Source: Lutimaribacter saemankumensis (GTDB lineage Bacteria; Pseudomonadota; Alphaproteobacteria; Rhodobacterales; Rhodobacteraceae). Taken from it: 64,000 bases of DNA. Of the stretch, positions 16,714-25,942 are shown one piece after another. The stretch spans positions 299,095 to 363,094 of the forward strand of contig NZ_FNEB01000003.1 in assembly GCF_900100005.1 (NCBI RefSeq). The letters run 5' to 3'. The notes beneath the pieces were generated by a model. The model saw nothing but the letters and a program-made list of their open reading frames with translations, did no database searches and had not been told where the DNA came from. Position 1 is the first letter of the stretch. Each line of letters starts with the position of its first letter. Position numbers and translations under genes: made by a program.

Positions 16714-18477
16714 TCAGTCCCAGCAATTCACCAGCGTGGTGAAATTGCCTGCCTCGGTGGTCAGCGTTTCGGGGTCGACCTGGTTCACCGCGTCGGTGGT
16801 TTGTGCCTGGATGCCCAGTTTTTCCAGTTCGGCCAGGATCGCGCTGCCGTGCCGGGCGAAGTTCACGTCCTCCGGCAGGTTGCGCCCCGCGGTATCGTCG
16901 CTGCGCGGCAGCAGCATGCCCAGAACGGCACCGCCCGCGTCGACGACCGGGCCGCCGGCATCTCCGGGCAGGGTGGACAAGGCCAGACGTTTGAGCGTCT
17001 CCTCGCCCTGCAGCCCGTTCAGATCGGCCAGCGTGCCGAACGTCACCGTGGGCGCACCCAGCATCCCGCCATAGGAATACCCGGCAACGGCCACGTCCGA
17101 TTGCAGGCGCGGCGTTGACCGCTGGAAGGTCGCGATGCCCAGTGGCGCCAGTCCGCTGCGCGGCAGCAGCACCGCAATACCCAGGGCGGGATCGTCCAGA
17201 AGGATATCGGCCTCGGTTCCGTCTTCGAGCGTGATACGCGCGCAGCCCTGCACCGCCTCGGATGTCGTAACGACCGTGCCCTGCCGGTCGATGTAAAAGC
17301 CCGAGCGCGACAGCTTCGGCTTGCGTATTTCCAGCCCCGACACAAGGTCGATGCTCTGCTCCTCGCTGATCTGGGCGGGGTTCAGGGTGCCGTCGATCCG
17401 GGCAAAGCTTTTCTGCATCTCGCCCAGCAGGCGGGTCCGGCGTTCCTCGTCGCCCGCGGGCCATATCAGGGTAAAGCCCTTGATGTCGCCGTCTTCCAGG
17501 CGGGCCTCGGTGTGGCTGACGAAATCGGGCCCCTGTCCGATCAGGAAAAAGCTGTCGTTTTCGCGGTTGCGCGGGCCTTCGGGCGGCACGATCTCGAGCG
17601 TCTGCATGATGTCATAGAGACCGAACAGCGTGTCCTGCCCGCCTTTCTGGCTGATCAGCAGCACGGTGGCAGGCAGATCGCCGGACGCGGTGTAATGCGC
17701 GAAGGGGTATTCGTATTTCTCGAACTCTACGATCTCGGTCGGCATCGCGATCTCGATCCCGGCAACGTCGTCGCGCACGACCCGCAGGCCAAGACCGTCC
17801 AGAACGGCGTTATACTGGCGCAAAAGCTCGGCCCGCTGCAGCGTGGTGAGAACGCCGGTTGTCTCGAACCCGTTGGCGGCCTGCCAGGCGGCCATGGAAT
17901 TGCGCGTGCCACGGCCGAACGCGCCGTCGATCGCCGCATCGTAAAAGCCCGCCCATTTCAATGCGATCTGCAATGCTTCGCGGTCTTCACGGCTCAGCTG
18001 TGCCTCGCTGGCGCGGGCCTCGCGCGGGGTTTCGTCCGCCGGCTGAACTTCGGGCAAGGGCGTTGGCTCGGGCTCAGACGCGGCGGTCGCCGTGTCACTT
18101 TGCGGTGCGTTGGTCGCGGGCTGGTTCATCGCATTGGCGCCGACGGGCCAGAATTGCTGGCCGAAGTTCCGGCTAAAGGCGATGAAGCTGTCACGCGGAA
18201 TCGACCCTTCGGCGCGATAGACCTGCAAGACCTGTTCCGCATCGTTGCGCGCATAGGGGCCAAGCGCGATCGCGTACCAGCCCCCGCCCAGCGAAAACCC
18301 GTTCACGTCGGGCAGGTCGGCTGCATAGGCGCGGGCGCGCGCCTCGGCCTCGGCCAAAGTGGGCTGCGCTTCGATTTGCACCCATACCACATCTTCCTGA
18401 GCCACTGCCGCGCGCAGGGCGATCAACACGAATAAAACCGTTGCGAGAATTCTTTGCATCATCTGCCGTCTGTCCAA
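16714..18477 (-). CDS. Exported peptidoglycan-binding protein with inactive trypsin-like domain
   Basis: 587 aa. A signal peptide (about 1-26) is followed by a SPOR-like segment (about 29-100), a Pro/Glu/Ala-rich linker, a PG_binding_1 domain (about 165-230, containing DGAFGRGTRNSMAAWQ) and a C-terminal trypsin/HtrA-like beta-barrel (about 360-560). The catalytic triad appears lost: the expected Ser motif GDSGGP is GDAGGP near residue 505, the position of the His motif reads TTSEAV near 405, and the Asp position reads LGIAVL near 432. So it is probably a non-catalytic cell-wall binding or sensing protein. There are no operon partners. Confidence 0.78.
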   Translation of the reverse strand: MDRRQMMQRILATVLFVLIALRAAVAQEDVVWVQIEAQPTLAEAEARARAYAADLPDVNGFSLGGGWYAIALGPYARNDAEQVLQVYRAEGSIPRDSFIAFSRNFGQQFWPVGANAMNQPATNAPQSDTATAASEPEPTPLPEVQPADETPREARASEAQLSREDREALQIALKWAGFYDAAIDGAFGRGTRNSMAAWQAANGFETTGVLTTLQRAELLRQYNAVLDGLGLRVVRDDVAGIEIAMPTEIVEFEKYEYPFAHYTASGDLPATVLLISQKGGQDTLFGLYDIMQTLEIVPPEGPRNRENDSFFLIGQGPDFVSHTEARLEDGDIKGFTLIWPAGDEERRTRLLGEMQKSFARIDGTLNPAQISEEQSIDLVSGLEIRKPKLSRSGFYIDRQGTVVTTSEAVQGCARITLEDGTEADILLDDPALGIAVLLPRSGLAPLGIATFQRSTPRLQSDVAVAGYSYGGMLGAPTVTFGTLADLNGLQGEETLKRLALSTLPGDAGGPVVDAGGAVLGMLLPRSDDTAGRNLPEDVNFARHGSAILAELEKLGIQAQTTDAVNQVDPETLTTEAGNFTTLVNCWD

Positions 18478-18622
18478 CCCAATAACTCAAGTTCCGCCTG
18501 TATCCGGAATCTTCTATCAAATCAGGCGCGCGACGCACCCCCAAATAATGCACGGGCACGCAATTGACCCCGCCGCGCCCGCCACGTAAGCAGAGCGCGC
18601 GATTTCACCCGGCAATCAGGCG

Positions 18623-19561
18623 ATGGCGAGAATGGCACAGCAACAGTCGAAACCCCGCAGTTTCCAGGAAATCATCCTGCGGCTGCAAAACTACTGGGCC
18701 GCAAAGGGCTGCGCGGTGCTGCAACCCTATGACATGGAGGTGGGCGCGGGCACCTTTCACCCCGCCACGACCCTGCGGGCACTGGGCACCAAGGCGTGGG
18801 CCGCGGCCTATGTCCAGCCCTCGCGCCGCCCGACCGATGGCCGCTATGGCGAAAACCCCAACCGCCTGCAGCACTATTACCAGTACCAGGTGCTGATCAA
18901 ACCCAGCCCGCCCGACCTGCAGGAGCTGTATCTCGGCAGCCTCGAGGCGATCGGCATCGACATGGACCTGCACGACATTCGTTTCGTCGAAGACGACTGG
19001 GAATCGCCCACCCTGGGCGCCTGGGGCCTAGGCTGGGAGGTGTGGTGCGACGGCATGGAAGTCAGCCAGTTCACCTATTTCCAGCAGGTCGGCGGCCATG
19101 ATTGCCACCCCGTGTCGGGCGAACTGACCTATGGCTTGGAGCGTCTTGCGATGTACGTGCTGGGCATCGACCACGTTATGGACATGCCCTTCAACGATCC
19201 CGACGCGCCGATTGCGCTGAAATACGGGGACGTGTTCCGCCAGACCGAGCAGGAATACAGCCGCTGGAATTTCGACGTCGCCAATACCGAGGTGCTGCTG
19301 CGCCATTTCGAAGAGGCCGAGGCCGAATGCCAGGCGATCCTGTCGCGCGACGATACCGATCCCAAGACCGGCCAGCGCATCGTGATGGCGCACCCGGCCT
19401 ATGACCAGTGCATCAAGGCCAGCCACATCTTCAACCTGCTCGATGCGCGCGGGGTGATCTCGGTCACCGAAAGGCAAAGCTATATCGGCCGCGTGCGCAC
19501 GCTGGCCAAGATGTGCGCCGACGCCTTCGTGCGCACCGAAGCGGGGGGATACGCGGGCTGA
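18623..19561 (+). CDS. glyQ: Glycine--tRNA ligase alpha subunit
   Basis: 312 aa. The class II catalytic subunit of the bacterial (alpha-beta)2 glycyl-tRNA synthetase, charging tRNA-Gly in the cytoplasm. Highly conserved blocks are visible: [40 protein letters not shown] and the [20 protein letters not shown] region. A second in-frame ATG at 18632 (MAQQQSKP) could be the true start. Its stop codon overlaps the start of the next gene by one base, with glyS following, so the three form an operon. Confidence 0.97.
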   Translation: MARMAQQQSKPRSFQEIILRLQNYWAAKGCAVLQPYDMEVGAGTFHPATTLRALGTKAWAAAYVQPSRRPTDGRYGENPNRLQHYYQYQVLIKPSPPDLQELYLGSLEAIGIDMDLHDIRFVEDDWESPTLGAWGLGWEVWCDGMEVSQFTYFQQVGGHDCHPVSGELTYGLERLAMYVLGIDHVMDMPFNDPDAPIALKYGDVFRQTEQEYSRWNFDVANTEVLLRHFEEAEAECQAILSRDDTDPKTGQRIVMAHPAYDQCIKASHIFNLLDARGVISVTERQSYIGRVRTLAKMCADAFVRTEAGGYAG

Positions 19562-20085
19562 TGGGCAAGTTTCTGGCGGCGCTGATCGTGATCTGCTCTC
19601 TGGCGGCCGGCATCGGCATCTATTACCTGCAGATCTACGCCTTTTACGAACCCGTCACCGCGACGGGCACCGATGACGTGCAGATGACGCTGATGGCTAC
19701 TGGCCAGCCCGAACCGATCCTGTACGAGGATTTCGAAGCCATCGACGCCGACAGCAGCCCGATCCGCTATCGTGCCTGCTTTACCACGACAATGAGCCAG
19801 GCGATGCTGACCGAAACCTATCAGCCCTATGAAAATCCCGTTCCGCTTGAGGCGCCGGGCTGGTTCGACTGCTTCGATGCCGACGAAATCGGCGCGGCGT
19901 TGTCGGACGGCAGCGCGCTGGCCTTCATGGGCACCGAGAACGTAACTTACGGTGTCGACCGGATCGTCGCCGTCATGCCAGACGGCCGCGGCTATGTCTG
20001 GCACCAGATCAATCATTGCGGCGAGGTCGTCTTTGACGGACAGCCCGCCCCCGAAGACTGCCCCGAACCGCCGGAGAGCAATTGA
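19561..20085 (+). CDS. DUF6446-like membrane-anchored protein
   Basis: 174 aa. One N-terminal hydrophobic segment (about residues 4-24) and an acidic extracytoplasmic domain; Cys at about residues 77, 102, 158 and 166 could pair. It is wedged between the two glycyl-tRNA synthetase subunit genes, sharing one base with the glyQ stop and ending one base before the glyS start, so it is certainly co-translated. I recognise the family only as a domain of unknown function found at this position in Rhodobacterales. No catalytic motif is visible. Confidence 0.8.
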   Translation: MGKFLAALIVICSLAAGIGIYYLQIYAFYEPVTATGTDDVQMTLMATGQPEPILYEDFEAIDADSSPIRYRACFTTTMSQAMLTETYQPYENPVPLEAPGWFDCFDADEIGAALSDGSALAFMGTENVTYGVDRIVAVMPDGRGYVWHQINHCGEVVFDGQPAPEDCPEPPESN

Positions 20086-20086
20086 G

Positions 20087-22345
20087 ATGCCCAACCTTCT
20101 GATCGAACTCTTCTCCGAGGAAATCCCCGCCCGCATGCAGGCGCGCGCGGCCGAGGATCTGAAAAAGCGCATGACCGACGGCCTTGTCGAGGCCGGTCTG
20201 ACCTATGCCGGGGCCGCGGCCTTTTCGACGCCGCGCCGCCTGGCGCTGGCCGTCGATGGCCTGCTGGCCGAAAGCCCGACCACCCGCGAGGAACGCAAGG
20301 GTCCGCGCGTCGATGCGCCAGAAAAGGCCATCGAGGGCTTTCTGCGCGGCGCCGGCGTGGCCCGTGACCAGCTGGAAATCCGGGATGAGAAAAAGGGGCA
20401 GGTCTATTTCGCGACGATCACGCGGCCCGGCCGCCCGGCGGCTGCGATCGTGGCCGAGGTGCTCGAGGCGGTGATCCGCGATTTTCCCTGGCCCAAGTCG
20501 ATGCGCTGGGGCAGCGGCAGCCTGCGCTGGGTGCGTCCGCTCCATTCCATCCTGTGCATCCTGACCGATGACGCGGGCGAGGCGCATGTCGTGCCGATGG
20601 ATGTGGACGGCATCGCCGCCGGCAACACGACCGAAGGGCACCGTTTCATGGGCTCGGGCCGCTTTGCGGTGACCGGTTTCGACGACTACCAGACCAGGCT
20701 GAAACGCGACCGCGTGATCCTGGACGCCGCCGAACGCGCCGATCACATCTGGCAGGAGGCCACCAACCTGGCCTTCGCCCAGGGCCTTCAGGTGGTCGAG
20801 GATCGCGGCTTGCTTGCCGAGGTGGCGGGGCTTGTGGAGTGGCCGGTGGTTCTTATGGGCGAGATCGGCGATGCGTTCCTGGGCCTGCCGCCCGAGGTTT
20901 TGCAGACCTCGATGAAGGAACATCAAAAGTTCTTTTCGGTAAAGAACCCCAAGACCGGCCGGATCGAGAAATTCATCACCGTCGCCAACCGCGAAACCGC
21001 CGATCATGGCGCCACGATCCTTGCCGGCAACCAGAAGGTGCTGGCGGCGCGGCTGTCGGATGCCAAGTTCTTTTGGGAAAACGACCTGCGCATCGCGAAG
21101 GAACAGGGGCTCGAAGCCTGGACCGACCGTTTGTCCAACGTCACCTTCCAGCATCAGCTCGGCTCGCAGCGCGACCGGATCAACCGGATCGCGGCGCTGG
21201 CGCGCGAAATCGCGCCCATGGTCGGGGCGGATGCCGACATGGCCGCGCAGGCCGCACGGGTGGCGAAGGCCGATCTCAGCTCAGAGATGGTCTATGAATT
21301 CCCCGAGCTTCAGGGCCTGATGGGCCGCTACTATGCCGAAGCCGCGGGCCTGCCCACCGAAGTGGCCGCCGCCTGCGAAGACCATTACTCGCCGCTGGGC
21401 CCGTCCGACGAGGTGCCCGCCGCGCCGGTTTCGGTCGCCGTGGCGCTGGCAGACAAGCTGGACACCCTGACCGGCTTCTGGGCGATCGACGAAAAGCCCA
21501 CCGGTTCGAAAGACCCTTACGCGCTGCGCCGTGCTGCACTGGGGATCATCCGCATCGTTCTGAACAACGGGCTGCGGCTGCATCTCGACCGTTTCGTCGA
21601 TGGCCAGCTTGTGCGCCACAAGATCGCGCTGAACCGCGCCAAGGCCAGCCCGGACGAGATCGACACGCTAGAGGAAGTGCTGGACGAGATCGCCGATCAT
21701 GGCGTGTTCGGTGCGGCCTTCCGCGCAGTGATGGACAAGCTGAACGAGGCCAAGGACGCACCCGACATCGGGGATGGATCGCTGCTCCGCACGGTCGGCC
21801 ACCTGGTGCCCGACCTGTCGACCGATCTCTTGGCGTTCTTCCATGACCGCCTGAAGGTGCATCTGCGCGACCAGGGGCTGCGCCATGACGTCATTGACGC
21901 CTGCCTTGCGATGGATGGCGGGGACGACCTGACGCTTGTCGTCGCCCGCGCCGAGGCGCTGGGCGCCTTCCTGCAGACCGATGATGGCGAAAACCTGCTG
22001 CAGGGCTTCAAGCGCGCCAACAACATCCTGACCCAGGCCGAGGAAAAGGACGGGGTCGAATATTCCTTCGGTGCGGACGTGAAATACGCCGAAACCGACG
22101 AGGAAAAGGCGCTGTTCGCCGCGCTGGATGCGGCCGAGGCGCGTATCGGACCTGCGATGCAGGGCGAGAACTACGCCGAAGCGATGGGCGCAATGGCGGA
22201 CATGCGCGCGCCGATCGACGCGTTCTTCGATGCCGTGCAGGTCAATGCGGATAATGCGGTGGTGCGCCGCAACCGGTTGAACCTGCTGGCGCGAATCCGC
22301 GGTATCTGCCTGCAGGTGGCCGACCTGACCCGGATCGAGGGCTGA
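20087..22345 (+). CDS. glyS: Glycine--tRNA ligase beta subunit
   Basis: 752 aa, starting MPNLLIELFSEEIPARMQ, the standard opening of GlyS. The beta subunit binds tRNA-Gly and completes the heterotetrameric synthetase. The HD-like core (residues around ETADHGATILAGNQKVLAAR and FFWENDLR) and a C-terminal anticodon-binding-like domain are present at normal length. The start at 20087 lies one base after the stop of the preceding small gene, so translation is coupled. Confidence 0.97.
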   Translation: MPNLLIELFSEEIPARMQARAAEDLKKRMTDGLVEAGLTYAGAAAFSTPRRLALAVDGLLAESPTTREERKGPRVDAPEKAIEGFLRGAGVARDQLEIRDEKKGQVYFATITRPGRPAAAIVAEVLEAVIRDFPWPKSMRWGSGSLRWVRPLHSILCILTDDAGEAHVVPMDVDGIAAGNTTEGHRFMGSGRFAVTGFDDYQTRLKRDRVILDAAERADHIWQEATNLAFAQGLQVVEDRGLLAEVAGLVEWPVVLMGEIGDAFLGLPPEVLQTSMKEHQKFFSVKNPKTGRIEKFITVANRETADHGATILAGNQKVLAARLSDAKFFWENDLRIAKEQGLEAWTDRLSNVTFQHQLGSQRDRINRIAALAREIAPMVGADADMAAQAARVAKADLSSEMVYEFPELQGLMGRYYAEAAGLPTEVAAACEDHYSPLGPSDEVPAAPVSVAVALADKLDTLTGFWAIDEKPTGSKDPYALRRAALGIIRIVLNNGLRLHLDRFVDGQLVRHKIALNRAKASPDEIDTLEEVLDEIADHGVFGAAFRAVMDKLNEAKDAPDIGDGSLLRTVGHLVPDLSTDLLAFFHDRLKVHLRDQGLRHDVIDACLAMDGGDDLTLVVARAEALGAFLQTDDGENLLQGFKRANNILTQAEEKDGVEYSFGADVKYAETDEEKALFAALDAAEARIGPAMQGENYAEAMGAMADMRAPIDAFFDAVQVNADNAVVRRNRLNLLARIRGICLQVADLTRIEG

Positions 22346-22353
22346 CAAGGCGG

Positions 22354-22404
22354 GGACGGGCGCGGGCGCATCCCCGCGCGACAGGCGCTGCCCCGTCCTT
22401 TTGG
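22354..22404 (+). terminator. Possible terminator after glyS
   Basis: A GC-rich inverted repeat (outer stem GGACGGG / CCCGTCC with further internal pairing) ends directly before TTTTGG. It lies 8 bp after the glyS stop and 120 bp before the next gene. The long interrupted loop makes it less certain than the other hairpins here. Confidence 0.4.
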
Positions 22405-22525
22405 CCCAAGACTCCGCCATGGTTATTCCCGGCCCGAGGAAAAAACGGGACGTCCGGGGCAAAACAGCGCCCTTGCGTTAACGCGATCTGGGCGTATTCT
22501 GCGCGCATCTCAAAAGGACGCCGCA

Positions 22526-25072
22526 GTGCAGCATAGCGACCCTCACATCACCCTGATCACCCCCAGCGCACCGATGAGTGCCGCGACCCATGGGGGGCGG
22601 GCGAAATGCCTGCAGCGTCTTGTCCGTCTGGACATGCCGGTGCCGGTCACGGTTGCGCTGTCCTTTGATGCCGTGCATCGCATCGCGCAGGGCGAGTTGC
22701 CGGATATGGCCGCGCTGCTTGAGCCGTTCGGTCCGGCGCCGCTGCTGTGCGTGCGCCCCTCGTCGGAAGATCCCGATTGGGGCGGGCCGGGGGCGATCCT
22801 GAATATCGGCATGAACGACGCGCAATTCGTCGAGATGTCGGACCGGATCGGCAAGGATGCGGCCGCCGCGCTTTATATGCGGTTCGTGCAGGCCTATGCG
22901 ATCCACGTCGCGCGGCTGGACCCGGATGCGTTCGAACATGTGGACCTGGAAGGCCAGGATGGCCTGTCCGAAGTGCTGCGCGCCTATGAGGAAGAAACCG
23001 AAGAGGCGTTTCCGCAGGATCCCGCGGTGCAACTGGCCGAGGTGCTGCGCTCGATGGCGCGGGCCTGGGAGGGGACGACCGCTCGGCTTTTGCGTCAGGC
23101 CAAAGGGGCCCCGGCGGATGCCGGGCTGGGCCTTGTGGTGCAGGAGATGGCGCTGGGGCTGGGGCAGGGCGAGGGCGAAAGCGGCTCGGGCGTGATCCAG
23201 CTGGTCAACAGCCAGACGGGCGAACCGCAGATCATCGGCCGCTACCTGCGTCAGAGCCAGGGCCGCGACGCACTGGACCGCCGCAACGAGGCGGCGTTCC
23301 TGGCCAGCGATCCGCGCGGGCCCAGCCTCCAAGACCTGGCGCCCGACGCCTTTGCCGAACTCAAGCGCATGACCGCGCTGATGCGGTCGCGCCTGCGCGA
23401 AGAGATGCAGGCCGAATTCACCATCGAAAACGGTGTCGTGCATATCCTTGATGGTGTGCGCGTCGCACGCAGCGCTCGCGCGGGTGTGCGCATCGCCGTG
23501 CAATTGGCCGAAGACGGCATCATTCCCCGCGAAGAGGCGATCTTGCGGGTCGAACCGCGCGCGCTGAACGAATTGCTGCACCGTCAGGTCGACCCCGGTG
23601 CAAAACGCGATGTGCTGGCGCGCGGTATCGCGGCCAGCCCCGGCGCGGCGGCGGGGCGGATCGTGTTTTCCGCGGCCGAGGCCCAGGCCAGCGCCGCGCG
23701 GGGCGAGCCTTGCGTATTGGTGCGGCGCGAAACCAGCCCCGAGGATATTCGCGGGATGCACGCCGCCGTGGCGGTCCTGACCGAACGGGGCGGAATGACC
23801 AGCCATGCCGCGGTGATCGGCCGGGGCATGGGGCTGCCTTGCGTGGTCGGGGCCAGCGAACTCGTGTTTCACACCCGCAGCCGCAAACTCGTGGCCCCGG
23901 ATGGCCGCGAATTGCACCAGGGCGACATCATCACCGTGGATGGCACCAACGGCCAGGTTCTGGCCGGCGAACCCGCGATGATCGAAGCCGCCGAAGACGA
24001 CGCGCTGATCACGCTCATGGGCTGGGCCGACGATGTGCGCGACATCGGCGTGCGCGCCAATGCCGACACGCCGACCGATGCGCAGACCGCACGGAACTTC
24101 AAGGCGCAGGGCATCGGTTTGTGCCGGACCGAACACATGTTCTTCGAGGCCGACCGCCTGACCGTCATGCGCGAGATGATCTTTGCCGACACCTCGCCCG
24201 ACCGCGCCGCCGCGCTTGACCGGCTCTTGCCGATGCAGCGCGCCGATTTCATCGAACTGTTCCGCATCATGCAGGGCCAACCGGTCTGCATCCGCCTGTT
24301 CGACCCGCCTCTGCATGAATTCCTGCCCTCCGACCGCGCGGGCCACCGCGAACTGGCCGAGGCGCTGGACCTGCCGCTGTCCGACGTGACCCGGCGGGTC
24401 GAGGCCCTGGCAGAATACAACCCCATGCTGGGGATGCGGGGGGTCCGGCTGGGCATCACCGTGCCTGAAATCTACGACATGCAGGCCCGCGCCATCTTTG
24501 AAGCGACGATCGAGGCCAGCCGCGAAGGCGCGCCGGTCGTTCCCGAAATCATGATCCCGCTGGTTTCTGCCAAGCGCGAGGTCGAGCTGGTCAAGACGCG
24601 TGTCGATGCGGTGGCCGCCGCCGTGCGCACCGAAACCGGCAAGAACTTTGCCTACCGTCTGGGCGTGATGGTCGAAACGCCGCGTGCGGCGCTGCGCGCA
24701 GCCGAGATCGCTCCGCACAGCGCGTTTCTTTCCTTTGGCACGAACGACCTGACGCAGATGACTTACGGGCTGAGCCGCGACGATGCGGGGCGGTTCATGT
24801 CTGCCTATGTCAAGCAGAATGTCTTTCCCGAAGACCCGTTTCATACCCTCGATCAGGACGGTGTCGGCGAGTTGCTCAAAATCGCGGCAGAACGCGGTCG
24901 CGGCGCGCGTCCCGACCTTGTTCTGTCGATCTGCGGCGAGCATGGCGGCAGCCCCGAATCAATCGCTTTCTGCCGTGCGGCGGGCTTCGACTACGTATCC
25001 TGCTCGCCGTTTCGCGTTCCGGTAGCGCGGCTTGCCGCGGCCCAGCTTGCCGTTCGCGACAAGATCGGGTAG
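22526..25072 (+). CDS. ppdK: Pyruvate, phosphate dikinase-like PEP-utilizing protein
   Basis: 848 aa with a GTG start (AGGA eight bases upstream). PPDK interconverts pyruvate + ATP + Pi and PEP + AMP + PPi. The central phosphohistidine domain is canonical (ERGGMTSHAAVIGRGMG, near residues 421-437), as is the C-terminal PEP/pyruvate barrel (GIGLCRTEHMFFEADR and FLSFGTNDLTQMTYGLSRDD). The N-terminal nucleotide domain is divergent: GGRAK, VRPSS and SGSGVIQLVNSQTGE replace the usual GGKGA, VRSGA and SGTGVAFTRNPSTGE. It follows glyQ-glyS, a common order in this group. Whether it is a true PPDK or a paralogue with altered nucleotide use is open. Confidence 0.82.
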   Translation: MQHSDPHITLITPSAPMSAATHGGRAKCLQRLVRLDMPVPVTVALSFDAVHRIAQGELPDMAALLEPFGPAPLLCVRPSSEDPDWGGPGAILNIGMNDAQFVEMSDRIGKDAAAALYMRFVQAYAIHVARLDPDAFEHVDLEGQDGLSEVLRAYEEETEEAFPQDPAVQLAEVLRSMARAWEGTTARLLRQAKGAPADAGLGLVVQEMALGLGQGEGESGSGVIQLVNSQTGEPQIIGRYLRQSQGRDALDRRNEAAFLASDPRGPSLQDLAPDAFAELKRMTALMRSRLREEMQAEFTIENGVVHILDGVRVARSARAGVRIAVQLAEDGIIPREEAILRVEPRALNELLHRQVDPGAKRDVLARGIAASPGAAAGRIVFSAAEAQASAARGEPCVLVRRETSPEDIRGMHAAVAVLTERGGMTSHAAVIGRGMGLPCVVGASELVFHTRSRKLVAPDGRELHQGDIITVDGTNGQVLAGEPAMIEAAEDDALITLMGWADDVRDIGVRANADTPTDAQTARNFKAQGIGLCRTEHMFFEADRLTVMREMIFADTSPDRAAALDRLLPMQRADFIELFRIMQGQPVCIRLFDPPLHEFLPSDRAGHRELAEALDLPLSDVTRRVEALAEYNPMLGMRGVRLGITVPEIYDMQARAIFEATIEASREGAPVVPEIMIPLVSAKREVELVKTRVDAVAAAVRTETGKNFAYRLGVMVETPRAALRAAEIAPHSAFLSFGTNDLTQMTYGLSRDDAGRFMSAYVKQNVFPEDPFHTLDQDGVGELLKIAAERGRGARPDLVLSICGEHGGSPESIAFCRAAGFDYVSCSPFRVPVARLAAAQLAVRDKIG

Positions 25073-25219
25073 CCGAAAGGCCAATTTCCGCTAGATATGT
25101 GTTTTTCGCCGCAGCCATGCGTCTGGCGCAAGGCGGGTTTGGCCCTTGCGGGCTGGACCTGTGGCAAAAAATTGTCATAAAAGCCGGGTTTTCGCCATGT
25201 TGTGCGAGAGGGGGAAGTC

Positions 25220-25837
25220 ATGTTGCGGGTCATTCTGAGCGCATTGATCATCCTGAGCGCGGGTGCCGCCGGGGCAGAGCCGTCGCTCGATCAGGTTATT
25301 CGTATGGAAAAGCAGGCGCTGGCGCGGCTGCCTTCTGACCGTATCGACGCGCTGCTCAGCCGTCCGCAGGCATCCGGTGGCATCAGCTACAGCCGCGACT
25401 GGCTGGAGAGCCTGCCCAAGGCAAAGGGCGGGTCCGAATGGCGTTGCCTTGCCGAGGCACTGTATTTCGAGGCGCGCGGCGAAAGCGTGAAGGGCCAGTT
25501 CGCCGTGGCCGAGGTCATCCTGAACCGGGTGGACAGCCCGAACTATCCCGACACGATCTGCGGGGTGGTCCATCAGGGTACGGGCCGCAAATATGCCTGC
25601 CAGTTCACCTATACCTGCGATGGCCACAAGGAAGTGATCAGCGAACCGCGCGCCTTTGAACAGGTTGGCAAGGTCGCCAAGCTGATGGTCAGCGGGGCGC
25701 CCCGCGAATTGACGCAAGGGGCAACCCATTACCACACGACGGCCGTCAGCCCGCGCTGGGCGCGCAAATTCGCGCGCACCGCCAAGATCGGCGTGCATCT
25801 GTTCTATCGCCATCCGCGTGAAGTCGTGCAGAATTGA
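25220..25837 (+). CDS. SleB-like cell wall hydrolase
   Basis: 205 aa from ATG 25220, which has a purine-rich site (GAGGGGGAA) just upstream and gives a Sec signal peptide (about 1-18). The C-terminal domain is of the SleB/Hydrolase_2 family (lytic-transglycosylase-like): [20 protein letters not shown] contains the family's catalytic Glu, followed by AEVILNRVD and the Cys-containing GVVHQ...CQFTYTCDG block. It probably acts on periplasmic peptidoglycan. It is a single gene between ppdK and folB. Confidence 0.9.
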   Translation: MLRVILSALIILSAGAAGAEPSLDQVIRMEKQALARLPSDRIDALLSRPQASGGISYSRDWLESLPKAKGGSEWRCLAEALYFEARGESVKGQFAVAEVILNRVDSPNYPDTICGVVHQGTGRKYACQFTYTCDGHKEVISEPRAFEQVGKVAKLMVSGAPRELTQGATHYHTTAVSPRWARKFARTAKIGVHLFYRHPREVVQN

Positions 25838-25942
25838 ACTCATGACGCAAACAGGCCGCCGGGTGCCGCCGGTGGCTGGCCAGCTTGTGGCTTCGGCGAT
25901 AGGGTGCCCGCGATTGCAACAGGGCCGGGGGCTTTGCGCGCC

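Noticed and set aside
22478..24943. 821-codon minus-strand frame opposite ppdK
   Set aside because: Same antisense effect; the plus-strand protein has clear PPDK motifs throughout, leaving no room for a second real gene.
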